A DNA stretch of 5,057 bases from an uncultured Lachnospiraceae bacterium (lineage in GTDB: Bacteria > Bacillota_A > Clostridia > Lachnospirales > Lachnospiraceae), in the NCBI GenBank assembly GCA_910587495.1, contig CAJUMT010000224.1:1-5057 (forward strand), in the 5' to 3' direction. Numbering within the stretch: the first letter of the stretch is position 1; every line of letters begins with the position of its first letter. Shown piece by piece: positions 1 to 5,057 of the stretch. The notes below the pieces were generated by a model. It had not been told where the DNA came from and made no database searches. It was given only the letters and a program-made list of their open reading frames with translations. Both the position numbers and the translations under genes were made by a program.

Positions 1-849
1 GATCGAAGATTTCCACAGATTACTCATATCATCTATATAGGTTTCCAGAAGACTTGTACCTGTGTGGGAGCCATAGGTATTGCCGAAGCTTATATTGACC
101 GCCACCGGCATCCGATACTCCAAAGCCTTTTTAAGGACATAATCAAGCCCCAGCATCAATTCTGTCGTCCTGGGAAAACCGTCAGATTTTGGCGTGCCAA
201 GTTTGACTGCCAGAATCCCGCTTTCATAGGCGACTCCGTTATTTCCAGCAGCTATGGCCAACACCCCGGTACCATGTCCGCTTACATCCACGCTAAGAGG
301 CGCCAATCCCGGTTCGGACAGCGCCTCGTCAATCTGTTCTTTTGTAAATTCTGTCCCAAGATGATAGCCCGCAGGAGGCTGCCCCTGAACGGTCTGATCC
401 CACAGATTCAGAATTCTTGTAGTTCCGTCAGGATATCTGAATTCCGGATGGAGGTAATCCACACCTGAATCCAGCATAGCCACCAGCACACCCCGACCGG
501 TCAGATTAAAAGGCGGACGCCTTACAGGCGTGATGCAAGAGGCGCTCATGCCGGAAGCTCTGGCAAAAAAAAGCCGCACAGGTTTTTCTATATATTCAAT
601 CTCCGGTATGACGGCAAGCCTGTCGATCAGGGATTCCTTGACGATCAGAACCGCGTACTCGTTCATCAGTTCTGTCACCTGTACCGCCTCAGACGCAATA
701 GTACTTAGGTTCCCGGAATATTTTACAATCACTTCCCAGGTTCGTTCTTCAGGGTCATACCCGGTCTCCAGGGACGGGGACTTTTCCCGCTCCTGCTCCG
801 TGGCGTCTAAAGCAAGGTTTAATTGATTGTCTATTTTCTGGTCGTTCAT
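1..849 (-). CDS. S8 family (subtilisin-like) serine peptidase, Csp-like clostridial type, 3' end missing
   Basis: A minus-strand frame is open from ATG at 849 to the window edge (283 codons, no stop). It begins MNDQKIDNQLNLALD. Residues about 30-105 look like the protease prodomain, ending in IPEIEYIEKPVRLFF, a typical inhibitor-domain tail. The subtilase core follows: the catalytic Asp motif LVAMLDSGVDYLHPEF (Asp127) and the catalytic His motif SGHGTGVLAIAAGN (His192), then PVAVNISFGNTYGSHTG near the edge. The catalytic Ser region would lie beyond base 1 and cannot be checked. The long Asp-His spacing with an RILNLWDQT segment matches the Csp-like subtilases of Clostridia, some of which process spore germination proteins; others have unknown substrates. 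His192 is followed by Thr-Gly rather than the commoner Thr-His. No signal peptide is evident, which suits a cytoplasmic or spore-associated enzyme. AAAAGGG at 856-862 is a good Shine-Dalgarno site 6 bases from the ATG. The family call is firm; the substrate is unknown. Confidence 0.93.
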   Translation of the reverse strand, partial: MNDQKIDNQLNLALDATEQEREKSPSLETGYDPEERTWEVIVKYSGNLSTIASEAVQVTELMNEYAVLIVKESLIDRLAVIPEIEYIEKPVRLFFARASGMSASCITPVRRPPFNLTGRGVLVAMLDSGVDYLHPEFRYPDGTTRILNLWDQTVQGQPPAGYHLGTEFTKEQIDEALSEPGLAPLSVDVSGHGTGVLAIAAGNNGVAYESGILAVKLGTPKSDGFPRTTELMLGLDYVLKKALEYRMPVAVNISFGNTYGSHTGTSLLETYIDDMSNLWKSSI

Positions 850-961
850 ACACAACCCTTTTCTTTTTAGTTTATGCCGCCGCCGCTATATTAGTACTGC
901 AGGTTCTCACCGGGCACATACCTCTGTCTGCCAAAATCAGCAAGGATTAAAATGTCCTGTT

Positions 962-993
962 TTGACTTGCTTTTTTTCATTTTCGTATATGAT
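962..993 (+). promoter_or_regulatory. Probable sigma-A promoter of the MATE gene
   Basis: TTGACT at 962-967 is a good -35 element. An AT-rich stretch downstream offers TATATG at 986-991 (18-base spacing) or TATGAT at 988-993 (20-base spacing) as the -10. This would leave a leader of roughly 45 bases before the ATG at 1044. The exact -10 is uncertain because neither choice has the ideal 17-base spacing. Confidence 0.45.
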
Positions 994-1043
994 AAATATG
1001 CCCCCTTTACACAGGGAAAATAATATATGGAAAGGGTGTCAGG

Positions 1044-2384
1044 ATGAAAACATACGAAATGGATCTTTGCAGCGGATCACTCTGGAAAAAAATACTGCTT
1101 TTCAGCATCCCGCTGATGTTCTCCAATATTCTGCAAGTATTGTTCAATATGTCAGACGTCGCCGTGGTCGGTAAATTCGCAGGTCCCATCGCGCTGGGAG
1201 CCGTCGGCTCCACCAGCATTCTAGTCACACTGTTTACCGGTCTGCTCATAGGACTCTCTGGTGGTGTCAATGCGCTTGCCGCACTTTATATCGGTTCCAG
1301 AAACCATAAAGATCTGCAGGAAACCGTACATACCGCTGTGATCCTCTGCTTTTCCACAGGGATGCTGATTCTGGTACTGGGCGTCGCTTTTGCTCATACG
1401 ATCCTGACGGCCATGCATACCAAAAGCGAACTGATCTTAGATGCCGTACTTTATCTTCGCATTTATCTGCTGGGGATGCCTGCGCTGGGACTGTACAATT
1501 TTGGCAGCGCTGTACTGAGCGCCGCCGGTGATACAAAGCGTCCTTTATACTACCTTCTGTTTTCCGGTATTGTCAATGTACTTCTGAATCTGTATTTCGT
1601 CATCCTATGCAGATGGGATGTAGCAGGCGTTGCCGCTGCCAGCGTCATTTCCCAATACCTTTCCGCAGCTCTGATTCTTGCCGTCCTGTGCAAAAGCCGG
1701 GAGGCCTTCGCGCTTCATATACAAAACCTGAAGTTGTATCCGGATAAAATGAAACGGATTCTGAAAATCGGTGTCCCTTCTGCCTTTCAGAACGGGCTGT
1801 TTGCCATTGCCAACCTTTTTGTACAGACCAGCGTAAACTCCTTCGACCACGTCATTGTGGAGGGCAACTCCGCCGCCACCAACGCCGATCCTCTGGTATA
1901 TGATATGATGGCGGCCTTTTATACCGCCTGCTCAAGCTTTATTGCCCAGAACCTGGGCGCATGGAAAAAAGAACGGATTCTGAAAAGCTACATCATCTGC
2001 CTGACCTATTCTTTTCTGGTCGGGCTGACCATCGGTGTGGGAATTTACCTGTTCCGATATCCATTCCTCGCGCTTTTTACCAATGACCACTCGGTGATGG
2101 AAGCCGGAATACACCGCCTGTCCGTCATGGCGCTCTCTTACTGCGTATCTGCCTTTATGGACTGTTCCATCGCAGCCTCCCGCGGACTTGGCAGAAGCCT
2201 CCTTCCGACGGTCATTGTGATCCTTGGTTCCTGCGTATTCCGAATCGTCTGGATCTACACGGTCTTCGCCTCCTTTGGGACGATACAGTCATTGTATCTT
2301 CTGTATGTATTTTCATGGTCTGTCACGGCAGTAGCAGAGATCATCTATTTTTCTTTTATTTACAAAAAAACTGCGTTAGGGTGA
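1044..2384 (+). CDS. MATE family multidrug/toxin efflux transporter
   Basis: A complete 446-residue protein, close to the usual 440-460 for MATE transporters. These inner-membrane antiporters export cationic drugs or metabolites using a Na+ or H+ gradient. The N-terminus MKTYEMDLCSGSLWKK is the signature lead-in of Firmicute MATE proteins, followed by the first helix LLFSIPLMFSNILQVLFNMSD and VAVVGKFAG. The chain has about twelve hydrophobic helices in two homologous halves: roughly residues 17-177, and a second half starting near residue 237 with ILKIGVPSAFQNGLF, whose GxPxAxQ pattern recurs in the family. The helix containing FIAQNLGAWK is also characteristic. The start is supported by GGAAAGGG at 1029-1036, 7 bases upstream. 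Its stop lies 7 bases from the stop of the convergent HAD gene. No regulator is adjacent, and the substrate cannot be read from the sequence. Confidence 0.95.
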   Translation: MKTYEMDLCSGSLWKKILLFSIPLMFSNILQVLFNMSDVAVVGKFAGPIALGAVGSTSILVTLFTGLLIGLSGGVNALAALYIGSRNHKDLQETVHTAVILCFSTGMLILVLGVAFAHTILTAMHTKSELILDAVLYLRIYLLGMPALGLYNFGSAVLSAAGDTKRPLYYLLFSGIVNVLLNLYFVILCRWDVAGVAAASVISQYLSAALILAVLCKSREAFALHIQNLKLYPDKMKRILKIGVPSAFQNGLFAIANLFVQTSVNSFDHVIVEGNSAATNADPLVYDMMAAFYTACSSFIAQNLGAWKKERILKSYIICLTYSFLVGLTIGVGIYLFRYPFLALFTNDHSVMEAGIHRLSVMALSYCVSAFMDCSIAASRGLGRSLLPTVIVILGSCVFRIVWIYTVFASFGTIQSLYLLYVFSWSVTAVAEIIYFSFIYKKTALG

Positions 2385-2416
2385 AAAAGCGTCAGAGAAC
2401 GCAGCACCTAAACGCA
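2364..2416 (-). terminator. Rho-independent terminator of the HAD gene, overlapping its 3' coding end
   Basis: Read on the minus strand, the arm at 2416-2405 (TGCGTTTAGGTG) pairs with the arm at 2383-2372 (CACCCTAACGCA), with one A-A type mismatch and one G-U pair. The intervening loop contains a smaller GCGT/ACGC hairpin (2389-2392 with 2399-2402). The stem is followed by one G and seven T residues (complement of 2364-2370). The HAD stop codon (2392-2394) lies in the loop, so the first stem arm is translated as part of the C-terminus. The plus strand has no T run after the stem, so it is not a good terminator for the MATE gene. Confidence 0.75.
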
Positions 2417-3219
2417 TACCTCCTAATTGCCTCTCCAACCCCGTTATGGTCATTATCCGCAGTAACCGCATCACAGATCTCTTTAATCGCCCTCTCTGCA
2501 TTCCCCATCGCAACGGAAAATCCCGCTGCCTCAAGCACCGCACGGTCATTATCCGCATCGCCGACAACAAGCGTTTCCTCCATGGAAATCCCCAGATATT
2601 TTGCCAGTTCCTTAAGCCCTGCCGCTTTTGTCACACCATCGGCTGTCATTTCCAGACCTGTCCCTTCCGCAAAAGCAAAGGATAACGGCAGGTCTTTCAG
2701 TATTTCATATGCCTGCCGCCTTGCTTCCTCTGAGCGGAAATACACATTCACTTTGGGAATCGACGCATAATGCTTTGCTTCTTCTTCCATATCCGGAACT
2801 TTGCTTGTAATTTCAATAAACATCCGCTGATACACACCCATGTGAAAATCATGCATGTGAATTACCTGATCCGCACGAACTACCGACGCTCTATCTGTCA
2901 GAAACTGCACCATTGCGTCATCCTGCTTCGCTGCATTTATAATTTTCTGTACATACTCATACGCGATTGCCTTATGATAAATATGCCTGCTCTCTTCAAA
3001 ATCATACACCAGCGCGCCGCTCATACACACCGCATAACGCATAGTCTTTAATCGGGAAACATACGGCAGTATTTCTGGAACCGCCCTGCCTGAACAATAT
3101 ACCACATGGATTCCCCTTCCGCTCGCCTGCTCAATATCCCGAACCGTATCCGGATGCACCGATTTATCTGTCATCAAAAGCGTCCCGTCCATATCCAAAG
3201 CGATCAATCTGCAACTCAT
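2392..3219 (-). CDS. Cof-type HAD-IIB family hydrolase (sugar-phosphate or nucleotide phosphatase)
   Basis: A 275-residue cytoplasmic phosphatase of the haloacid dehalogenase superfamily. All four HAD motifs are present: motif I LIALDMDGTLL (nucleophile Asp9, acid/base Asp11), motif II VVYCSGRA (Ser43), motif III Lys198 in DGVTKAAGLKELAKYLGI, and motif IV VVGDADNDRAVLEAAG (Asp221, Asn224, Asp225 for Mg2+). The large insert between motifs II and III is the type IIB cap, and the C-terminal GFSVAMGNA block is typical of the Cof group. Length fits the family (260-290). An ATG five codons upstream (3234) keeps the frame open, but it overlaps the AGGAGG that serves the ATG at 3219, and the family normally begins just before the LIALDMDGT strand; the shorter start is therefore chosen. 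It is monocistronic as far as seen, with its own promoter and terminator. Substrates in this group are broad (sugar phosphates, pyridoxal phosphate, FMN) and cannot be chosen here. Confidence 0.94.
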   Translation of the reverse strand: MSCRLIALDMDGTLLMTDKSVHPDTVRDIEQASGRGIHVVYCSGRAVPEILPYVSRLKTMRYAVCMSGALVYDFEESRHIYHKAIAYEYVQKIINAAKQDDAMVQFLTDRASVVRADQVIHMHDFHMGVYQRMFIEITSKVPDMEEEAKHYASIPKVNVYFRSEEARRQAYEILKDLPLSFAFAEGTGLEMTADGVTKAAGLKELAKYLGISMEETLVVGDADNDRAVLEAAGFSVAMGNAERAIKEICDAVTADNDHNGVGEAIRRYAFRCCVL

Positions 3220-3223
3220 GTCA

Positions 3224-3230
3224 ATCCTCC
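3224..3230 (-). promoter_or_regulatory. Strong ribosome binding site that fixes the HAD start
   Basis: GAGGAGG on the minus strand ends 4-5 bases after a potential ATG at 3234, so that ATG is part of the leader rather than a usable start. It sits at ideal distance (ATTGAC between) from the ATG at 3219. The earlier ATG has no purine-rich site of its own within a useful distance. Confidence 0.85.
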
Positions 3231-3269
3231 TCATAAACTTTATAAAAAACAGTCTTTCTCCGCTGTAAA

Positions 3270-3298
3270 ATAATAGCAGGAAAAGGCTGTTTAAGCAA
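3270..3298 (-). promoter_or_regulatory. Extended -10 sigma-A promoter of the HAD gene
   Basis: On the minus strand TTGCTT (complement of 3293-3298) is followed after exactly 17 bases by TATTAT (complement of 3270-3275). A TGC immediately precedes the -10, giving the extended TGnTATTAT form. Transcription would begin near 3263, about 44 bases before the HAD ATG at 3219. It is back to back with the plus-strand promoter at 3327-3354. Confidence 0.65.
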
Positions 3299-3326
3299 CT
3301 GGATCTCTCAAAACAGAAATTTCGCC

Positions 3327-3354
3327 TTCAATTCAACAGAAAGTGTGTTATAAT
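3327..3354 (+). promoter_or_regulatory. Strong extended -10 promoter of the ADP-ribosylation-type operon
   Basis: A perfect TATAAT at 3349-3354 is preceded by TGT (extended -10) and by TTCAAT at 3327-3332, with 16 bases between. The expected start near 3361 leaves about 64 bases of leader before the ATG at 3425. It points into the remnant transferase gene and the two intact genes after it, so those genes are probably still transcribed. Confidence 0.7.
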
Positions 3355-3375
3355 GAACCCAATGCGGCGAACCAG

Positions 3376-3393
3376 CCAATTGGAATAATTCCA
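3376..3393. promoter_or_regulatory. Overlapping palindromes, possible operator in the leader
   Basis: CCAATTGG at 3376-3383 is a perfect 8-base palindrome that overlaps a second perfect inverted repeat, TGGAAT-A-ATTCCA, at 3381-3393. They lie about 15-33 bases after the predicted transcription start of the promoter at 3327-3354, where a bound repressor could block elongation. This placement would suit autoregulation of a toxin-antitoxin-like operon, but no DNA-binding protein is encoded in view, so the role is inference. Confidence 0.3.
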
Positions 3394-3424
3394 GATGAGC
3401 CTGACATTTTAGATGAGAATGAAA

Positions 3425-3574
3425 ATGGAGAAATTAACATTATACCATGGCTCTCCTGACGAAATTATAATACCAACATATGGGCGCGGCAATGAGAAAC
3501 ATGATTATGGGAATGGGTTTTATCTGACAGAGAACATAGATTATGAGAGCTTATTCCGAAGTTTATCTAAATGA
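3425..3574 (+). pseudogene. Truncated DUF3990-type ADP-ribosyltransferase-like gene (toxin remnant)
   Basis: A 49-codon frame begins MEKLTLYHGSPDEIIIPTYG and continues to HDYGNGFYLTENID. Residues 1-38 resemble the N-terminus of DUF3990 proteins: the LYHG motif (Tyr7-His8-Gly9), the FGxGFYxT-like block (Gly29 to Glu36), and the intervening polar loop. In the ADP-ribosyltransferase fold these correspond to the first NAD-binding strand with its His and to the second conserved strand. After ENID the family would continue with an AKEWA-like helix and about 100-150 more residues, including the catalytic acidic region; here the frame instead runs into the out-of-frame start of the next gene and stops at 3572-3574. 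The likely cause is an internal deletion joining codon about 39 to the region just upstream of 3543. The surviving piece cannot be catalytic. GATGAG at 3412-3417 is a modest ribosome binding site. The alternative, a real short peptide, is less likely. Confidence 0.72.
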
Positions 3575-3959
3575 TGTGGTCGAGAATCAGGGAAAACTTT
3601 TTGATTTCGTAGCACAATCATACCCTGATATGGATATGGAAGATTTTATCCGTACCTATATGCTCGGCAAAACAAGAAAGAGCATTGACGAAGCGAAAGC
3701 CTACGTCAATACGATGGATGCCAAAACACTATGGGCATATTTCTCCGAGACGGAACAATATACGCCGAAGCCCGGCAAGGCCCTTGGCGGTTTTATGCCA
3801 GATTGGATCGGGGAATTTTATGCTTATTATCAATGGTATTACAATATTTCCAGCGCGGAGATTATCGAAAAACTGCCATTAAGTTTCATGAAAAAAGCCT
3901 ATCATGGACTTCATGACCTGGAGCTTGATCTGGCTGTCCAGAAAGTGGGTAAAGTGTAA
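3543..3959 (+). CDS. Conserved hypothetical protein, partner of the ART/NADAR module
   Basis: A complete 138-residue soluble protein with no signal peptide or membrane segment. I do not recognise a named domain. It starts MRAYSEVYLNDVVENQGKL, a lead-in I associate with small proteins found in DUF3990-type operons of Clostridia. An acidic helical N-terminal half (about residues 4-45) is followed by a KTRKSIDEAKAYVN segment and an aromatic C-terminal block, DWIGEFYAYYQWYYNIS (about residues 95-112), ending in a helix with HGLHDLELDLAVQKV. Its stop overlaps the NADAR start (TAATG), so the two are translated together. Its own start lacks a convincing Shine-Dalgarno site: the bases just upstream are the tail of the transferase remnant, and it overlaps that frame by 32 bases. 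It may have lost its native upstream region in the same deletion. An antitoxin or chaperone-like role is possible but is inference from position only. Confidence 0.8.
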   Translation: MRAYSEVYLNDVVENQGKLFDFVAQSYPDMDMEDFIRTYMLGKTRKSIDEAKAYVNTMDAKTLWAYFSETEQYTPKPGKALGGFMPDWIGEFYAYYQWYYNISSAEIIEKLPLSFMKKAYHGLHDLELDLAVQKVGKV

Positions 3960-4432
3960 TGAATATTGTTTGTTTTCACAATCCAAACGAGGAAAACGGA
4001 TATCTGAGTAACTGGTATCCGAGCAAGTTTACGGTGAACGGTGTGAACTTTTCCTCCATGGAGCAATTTATGATGTACAAAAAAGCCGTGTGCTTCAAAG
4101 ATAAGGACACTGCAGATAAAATCCTTGAAGTCGATGATGTGGCCTACATCAAAAAATTAGGACGACTTGTTTCCAACTACAACGAGAGCTATTGGAACGG
4201 TATTCGTCAAATTGTTGTATTTGAAGGCCTGCTTGCGAAGTTCTCACAGAACGAAAACCTGAAAGAGCATCTCAAAGCCACCGGAAACTCAATTTTGGCT
4301 GAATGCGCGGTTAAAGACAGAATTTGGGGTATCGGTTTGTCAATGAAAGATCCCGATAGATTTGAAGTTAGCAAATGGACAGGGCAAAATCTGCTTGGAT
4401 ATGCCCTGATGATGGTGCGTGAACAACTGTAA
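3959..4432 (+). CDS. NADAR family (YbiA-like, DUF1768) protein, probable ADP-ribosyl hydrolase
   Basis: A complete 157-residue protein matching the usual NADAR length of 150-180. Family blocks seen in order: GYLSNWYPSKFTVNG (residues 14-28), FSSMEQFMMYKKA (31-43, with conserved Glu35), YWNGIRQIV (78-86), LAECAVKDRIWGIGL (113-127, with Asp120 and Trp123-Gly124) and WTGQNLLGYALMMVRE (140-155, with Asn144 and Gly147). All the blocks I expect are present, so it is probably active. NADAR proteins act on ADP-ribose or N-glycosidic bonds; some remove ADP-ribose from guanine in DNA and serve as antitoxins to DarT-like toxins. The context here, a decayed ADP-ribosyltransferase-like gene two positions upstream, fits a de-modifying immunity role. 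The ATG overlaps the preceding TAA (TAATG) and has only a weak ribosome binding site, which suggests translational coupling. A housekeeping role like that proposed for YbiA is the alternative. Confidence 0.92.
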   Translation: MNIVCFHNPNEENGYLSNWYPSKFTVNGVNFSSMEQFMMYKKAVCFKDKDTADKILEVDDVAYIKKLGRLVSNYNESYWNGIRQIVVFEGLLAKFSQNENLKEHLKATGNSILAECAVKDRIWGIGLSMKDPDRFEVSKWTGQNLLGYALMMVREQL

Positions 4433-4471
4433 GTGCCTAATGCTTGGGAACAGCGAAGAATATAAGTTTTT

Positions 4472-4561
4472 TCAAATAAGCCTGACCACTTCATCCCCCT
4501 TCATCAGCGTGGGGTTGAAAATAGCCTGTAAATACGTTTTTGCCTTGTAAAGGGAGAAAGT
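4472..4561 (-). pseudogene. Possible 3' remnant of an unidentified gene
   Basis: In the gap between the NADAR and DUF4869 genes, one minus-strand frame reads like a protein C-terminus of about 30 residues: LYKAKTYLQAIFNPTLMKGD, then EVVRLI and a TGA at 4472-4474. The upstream side is cut by an in-frame stop close to 4567, at the start of the DUF4869 gene. Its composition is more protein-like than the surrounding bases and no start is available, so it may be debris of a gene displaced when the modules were joined. I cannot assign a family, and chance remains possible. Confidence 0.3.
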
Positions 4562-4564
4562 AAT

Positions 4565-5002
4565 ATGTTAAACATTTTTTTTGGTGACATGAAAGACGTG
4601 ATTTTTAACACATCAATATATTTTAAAAATGTGTATCGTGATGAGTGGATCACAGCGCCGTTATCAGTGGAGATGATTGCGGAGATCGATAAGTCAAAGG
4701 TAATAGATGGCGGTGTGATAGACAGTCCGGTATTGGGGAAAATACCGCCAACAGGTTTGTCTGGTGGGGTGAAGACGTTGATACTGATTGAGAATAAGCC
4801 GGGCAAAATATTTAACGCCACAAACTGTGGCGATAATTGTGCAAAGTGGCTTTTGAAGATAGCGGAGAAAAAAGACGTGACGATCAATCTTAGATATATG
4901 ATGAATTTTGGAAATGGAAATTTTGATATCAGGATCTTAAATAATGACAGGGTTGTTCACTGTATGGAAGAGCTGGTTGCATCAGCAATTCAGTATGTGT
5001 AG
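4565..5002 (+). CDS. DUF4869 domain-containing protein
   Basis: A complete 145-residue soluble protein that fits the DUF4869 family from Clostridia in both length and sequence. Visible blocks are MLNIFFGDM at the start, YFKNVYRDEWITAPLSVEMI (residues 19-38), a DSPVLGKI turn (53-60), LSGGVKTLILIENKPGKIFN (65-84), NCGDNCAKWLLKIAEKKD (87-104, with Cys88 and Cys92 in a CGDNC pattern), and an LRYMMNFGNGNFDIRILNN segment with an alternating beta pattern. No catalytic motif, signal peptide or membrane helix is apparent. AAGGGAG at 4550-4556 is a good ribosome binding site 8 bases before the ATG. Eight bases after its stop begins the next gene, whose first residues resemble the ATP-binding protein that usually accompanies this family, so the two probably act together. 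Function is unknown; a role in phage or mobile-element conflict is only a guess from the accessory context. Confidence 0.85.
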   Translation: MLNIFFGDMKDVIFNTSIYFKNVYRDEWITAPLSVEMIAEIDKSKVIDGGVIDSPVLGKIPPTGLSGGVKTLILIENKPGKIFNATNCGDNCAKWLLKIAEKKDVTINLRYMMNFGNGNFDIRILNNDRVVHCMEELVASAIQYV

Positions 5003-5010
5003 GTGGGAAA

Positions 5011-5057
5011 ATGAAAGGCAGCGTTCATATTATTGTACAAAATGAGAGGATAAAGTA
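5011..5057 (+). CDS. Start of a gene coupled to DUF4869, probable ATP-binding protein (5' fragment)
   Basis: An ATG at 5011 opens a frame for 15 full codons, MKGSVHIIVQNERIK, to the window edge. AGGTGGG at 5001-5007 overlaps the TAG of the DUF4869 gene and is a plausible but tightly spaced ribosome binding site, so translation is probably coupled. The beta-strand-like start SVHIIVQNERIK resembles the N-terminus of the small P-loop ATPases I associate with DUF4869 genes, in which a strand-loop-strand precedes a GxxxxGKT Walker A near residue 30. That motif would lie outside the window, so the family call rests on context and 15 residues only. Confidence 0.5.
   Translation, partial: MKGSVHIIVQNERIK

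Noticed and set aside
64..826. Plus-strand open frames at 64-468 and 530-826
   Set aside because: They lie antisense to the S8 peptidase, which has clear catalytic motifs over the same bases; their translations show no family features.
885..893. GCCGCCGCC-like triplet run in the leader of the S8 gene
   Set aside because: It is only about three units long and no conserved structure or function could be linked to it.
3220..3234. ATG at 3234 as the HAD start (five residues longer)
   Set aside because: This ATG overlaps the AGGAGG that is ideally placed for the ATG at 3219 and has no ribosome binding site of its own; the family begins close to the motif I strand.
3343..3459. GTG-initiated 38-codon frame as a real gene
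   Set aside because: The GTG overlaps the -10 promoter region, so a transcript from that promoter would not contain it, and the frame overlaps the transferase remnant. It is kept only as possible debris.
4433..4475. Terminator after the NADAR gene ending in TTTTTT at 4467-4472
   Set aside because: No stable GC-rich stem precedes the T run; only 3-4 base pairings could be found.
4489..4514. CTTCATC direct repeat (4489 and 4499) and a CCCC/GGGG hairpin before the DUF4869 gene
   Set aside because: The repeat is only 7 bases and the stem only 4 pairs with an 11-base loop; both may simply reflect the gene remnant on the other strand.
4515..4543. TTGAAA at 4515-4520 as the -35 of a DUF4869 promoter
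   Set aside because: No acceptable -10 element occurs at 15-19 bases spacing.
4504..4887. Minus-strand open frame opposite the DUF4869 gene
   Set aside because: It is a shadow of the DUF4869 coding sequence with no ribosome binding site or recognisable domain.

Overview
The window looks like a chromosomal segment from a Clostridia-class Firmicute, most likely a gut Lachnospiraceae-type organism. This is inferred from protein style (a CspC-like clostridial subtilase, a MATE pump beginning with the MDLCSGSLWKK signature, a Cof-type HAD phosphatase, DUF3990/NADAR/DUF4869-type accessory genes), from strong AGGAGG-like ribosome binding sites and from sigma-A-like promoters. No rRNA, tRNA, CRISPR array or insertion sequence was found.

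Left part (1-3234) is ordinary chromosomal content of moderate GC. A subtilisin-family protease gene runs off the left edge on the minus strand (1-849). Divergent from it is a complete MATE efflux transporter (1044-2384, plus). Converging on the MATE gene, with only 7 bases between the stop codons, is a HAD-IIB phosphatase (2392-3219, minus). The HAD start is fixed by an AGGAGG that overlaps an earlier ATG, and its transcription terminator begins inside its own last codons.

Right part (about 3300-5057) is visibly more AT-rich and reads as an accessory island, all on the plus strand. A strong extended -10 promoter (about 3327-3354) followed by a palindromic element (3376-3393) precedes a decayed ADP-ribosyltransferase-like gene of the DUF3990 type (3425-3574): its N-terminal YHG and GFYLTE motifs remain, but the middle and C-terminus are gone. 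An intact 138-residue protein of unrecognised family follows (3543-3959), then an intact NADAR-family (YbiA-like) protein (3959-4432) translationally coupled by a TAATG overlap. The likeliest reading is a toxin-antitoxin or ADP-ribosylation conflict module whose transferase has been lost while the de-modifying NADAR enzyme and its partner survive. A 132-base gap holding a possible minus-strand gene remnant separates this from a second module: a DUF4869-type protein (4565-5002) and the first 15 codons of a closely coupled gene (5011 onward), which resembles the start of the ATP-binding proteins that accompany DUF4869. That second module is the most probable undescribed system here, but its key partner lies outside the window.
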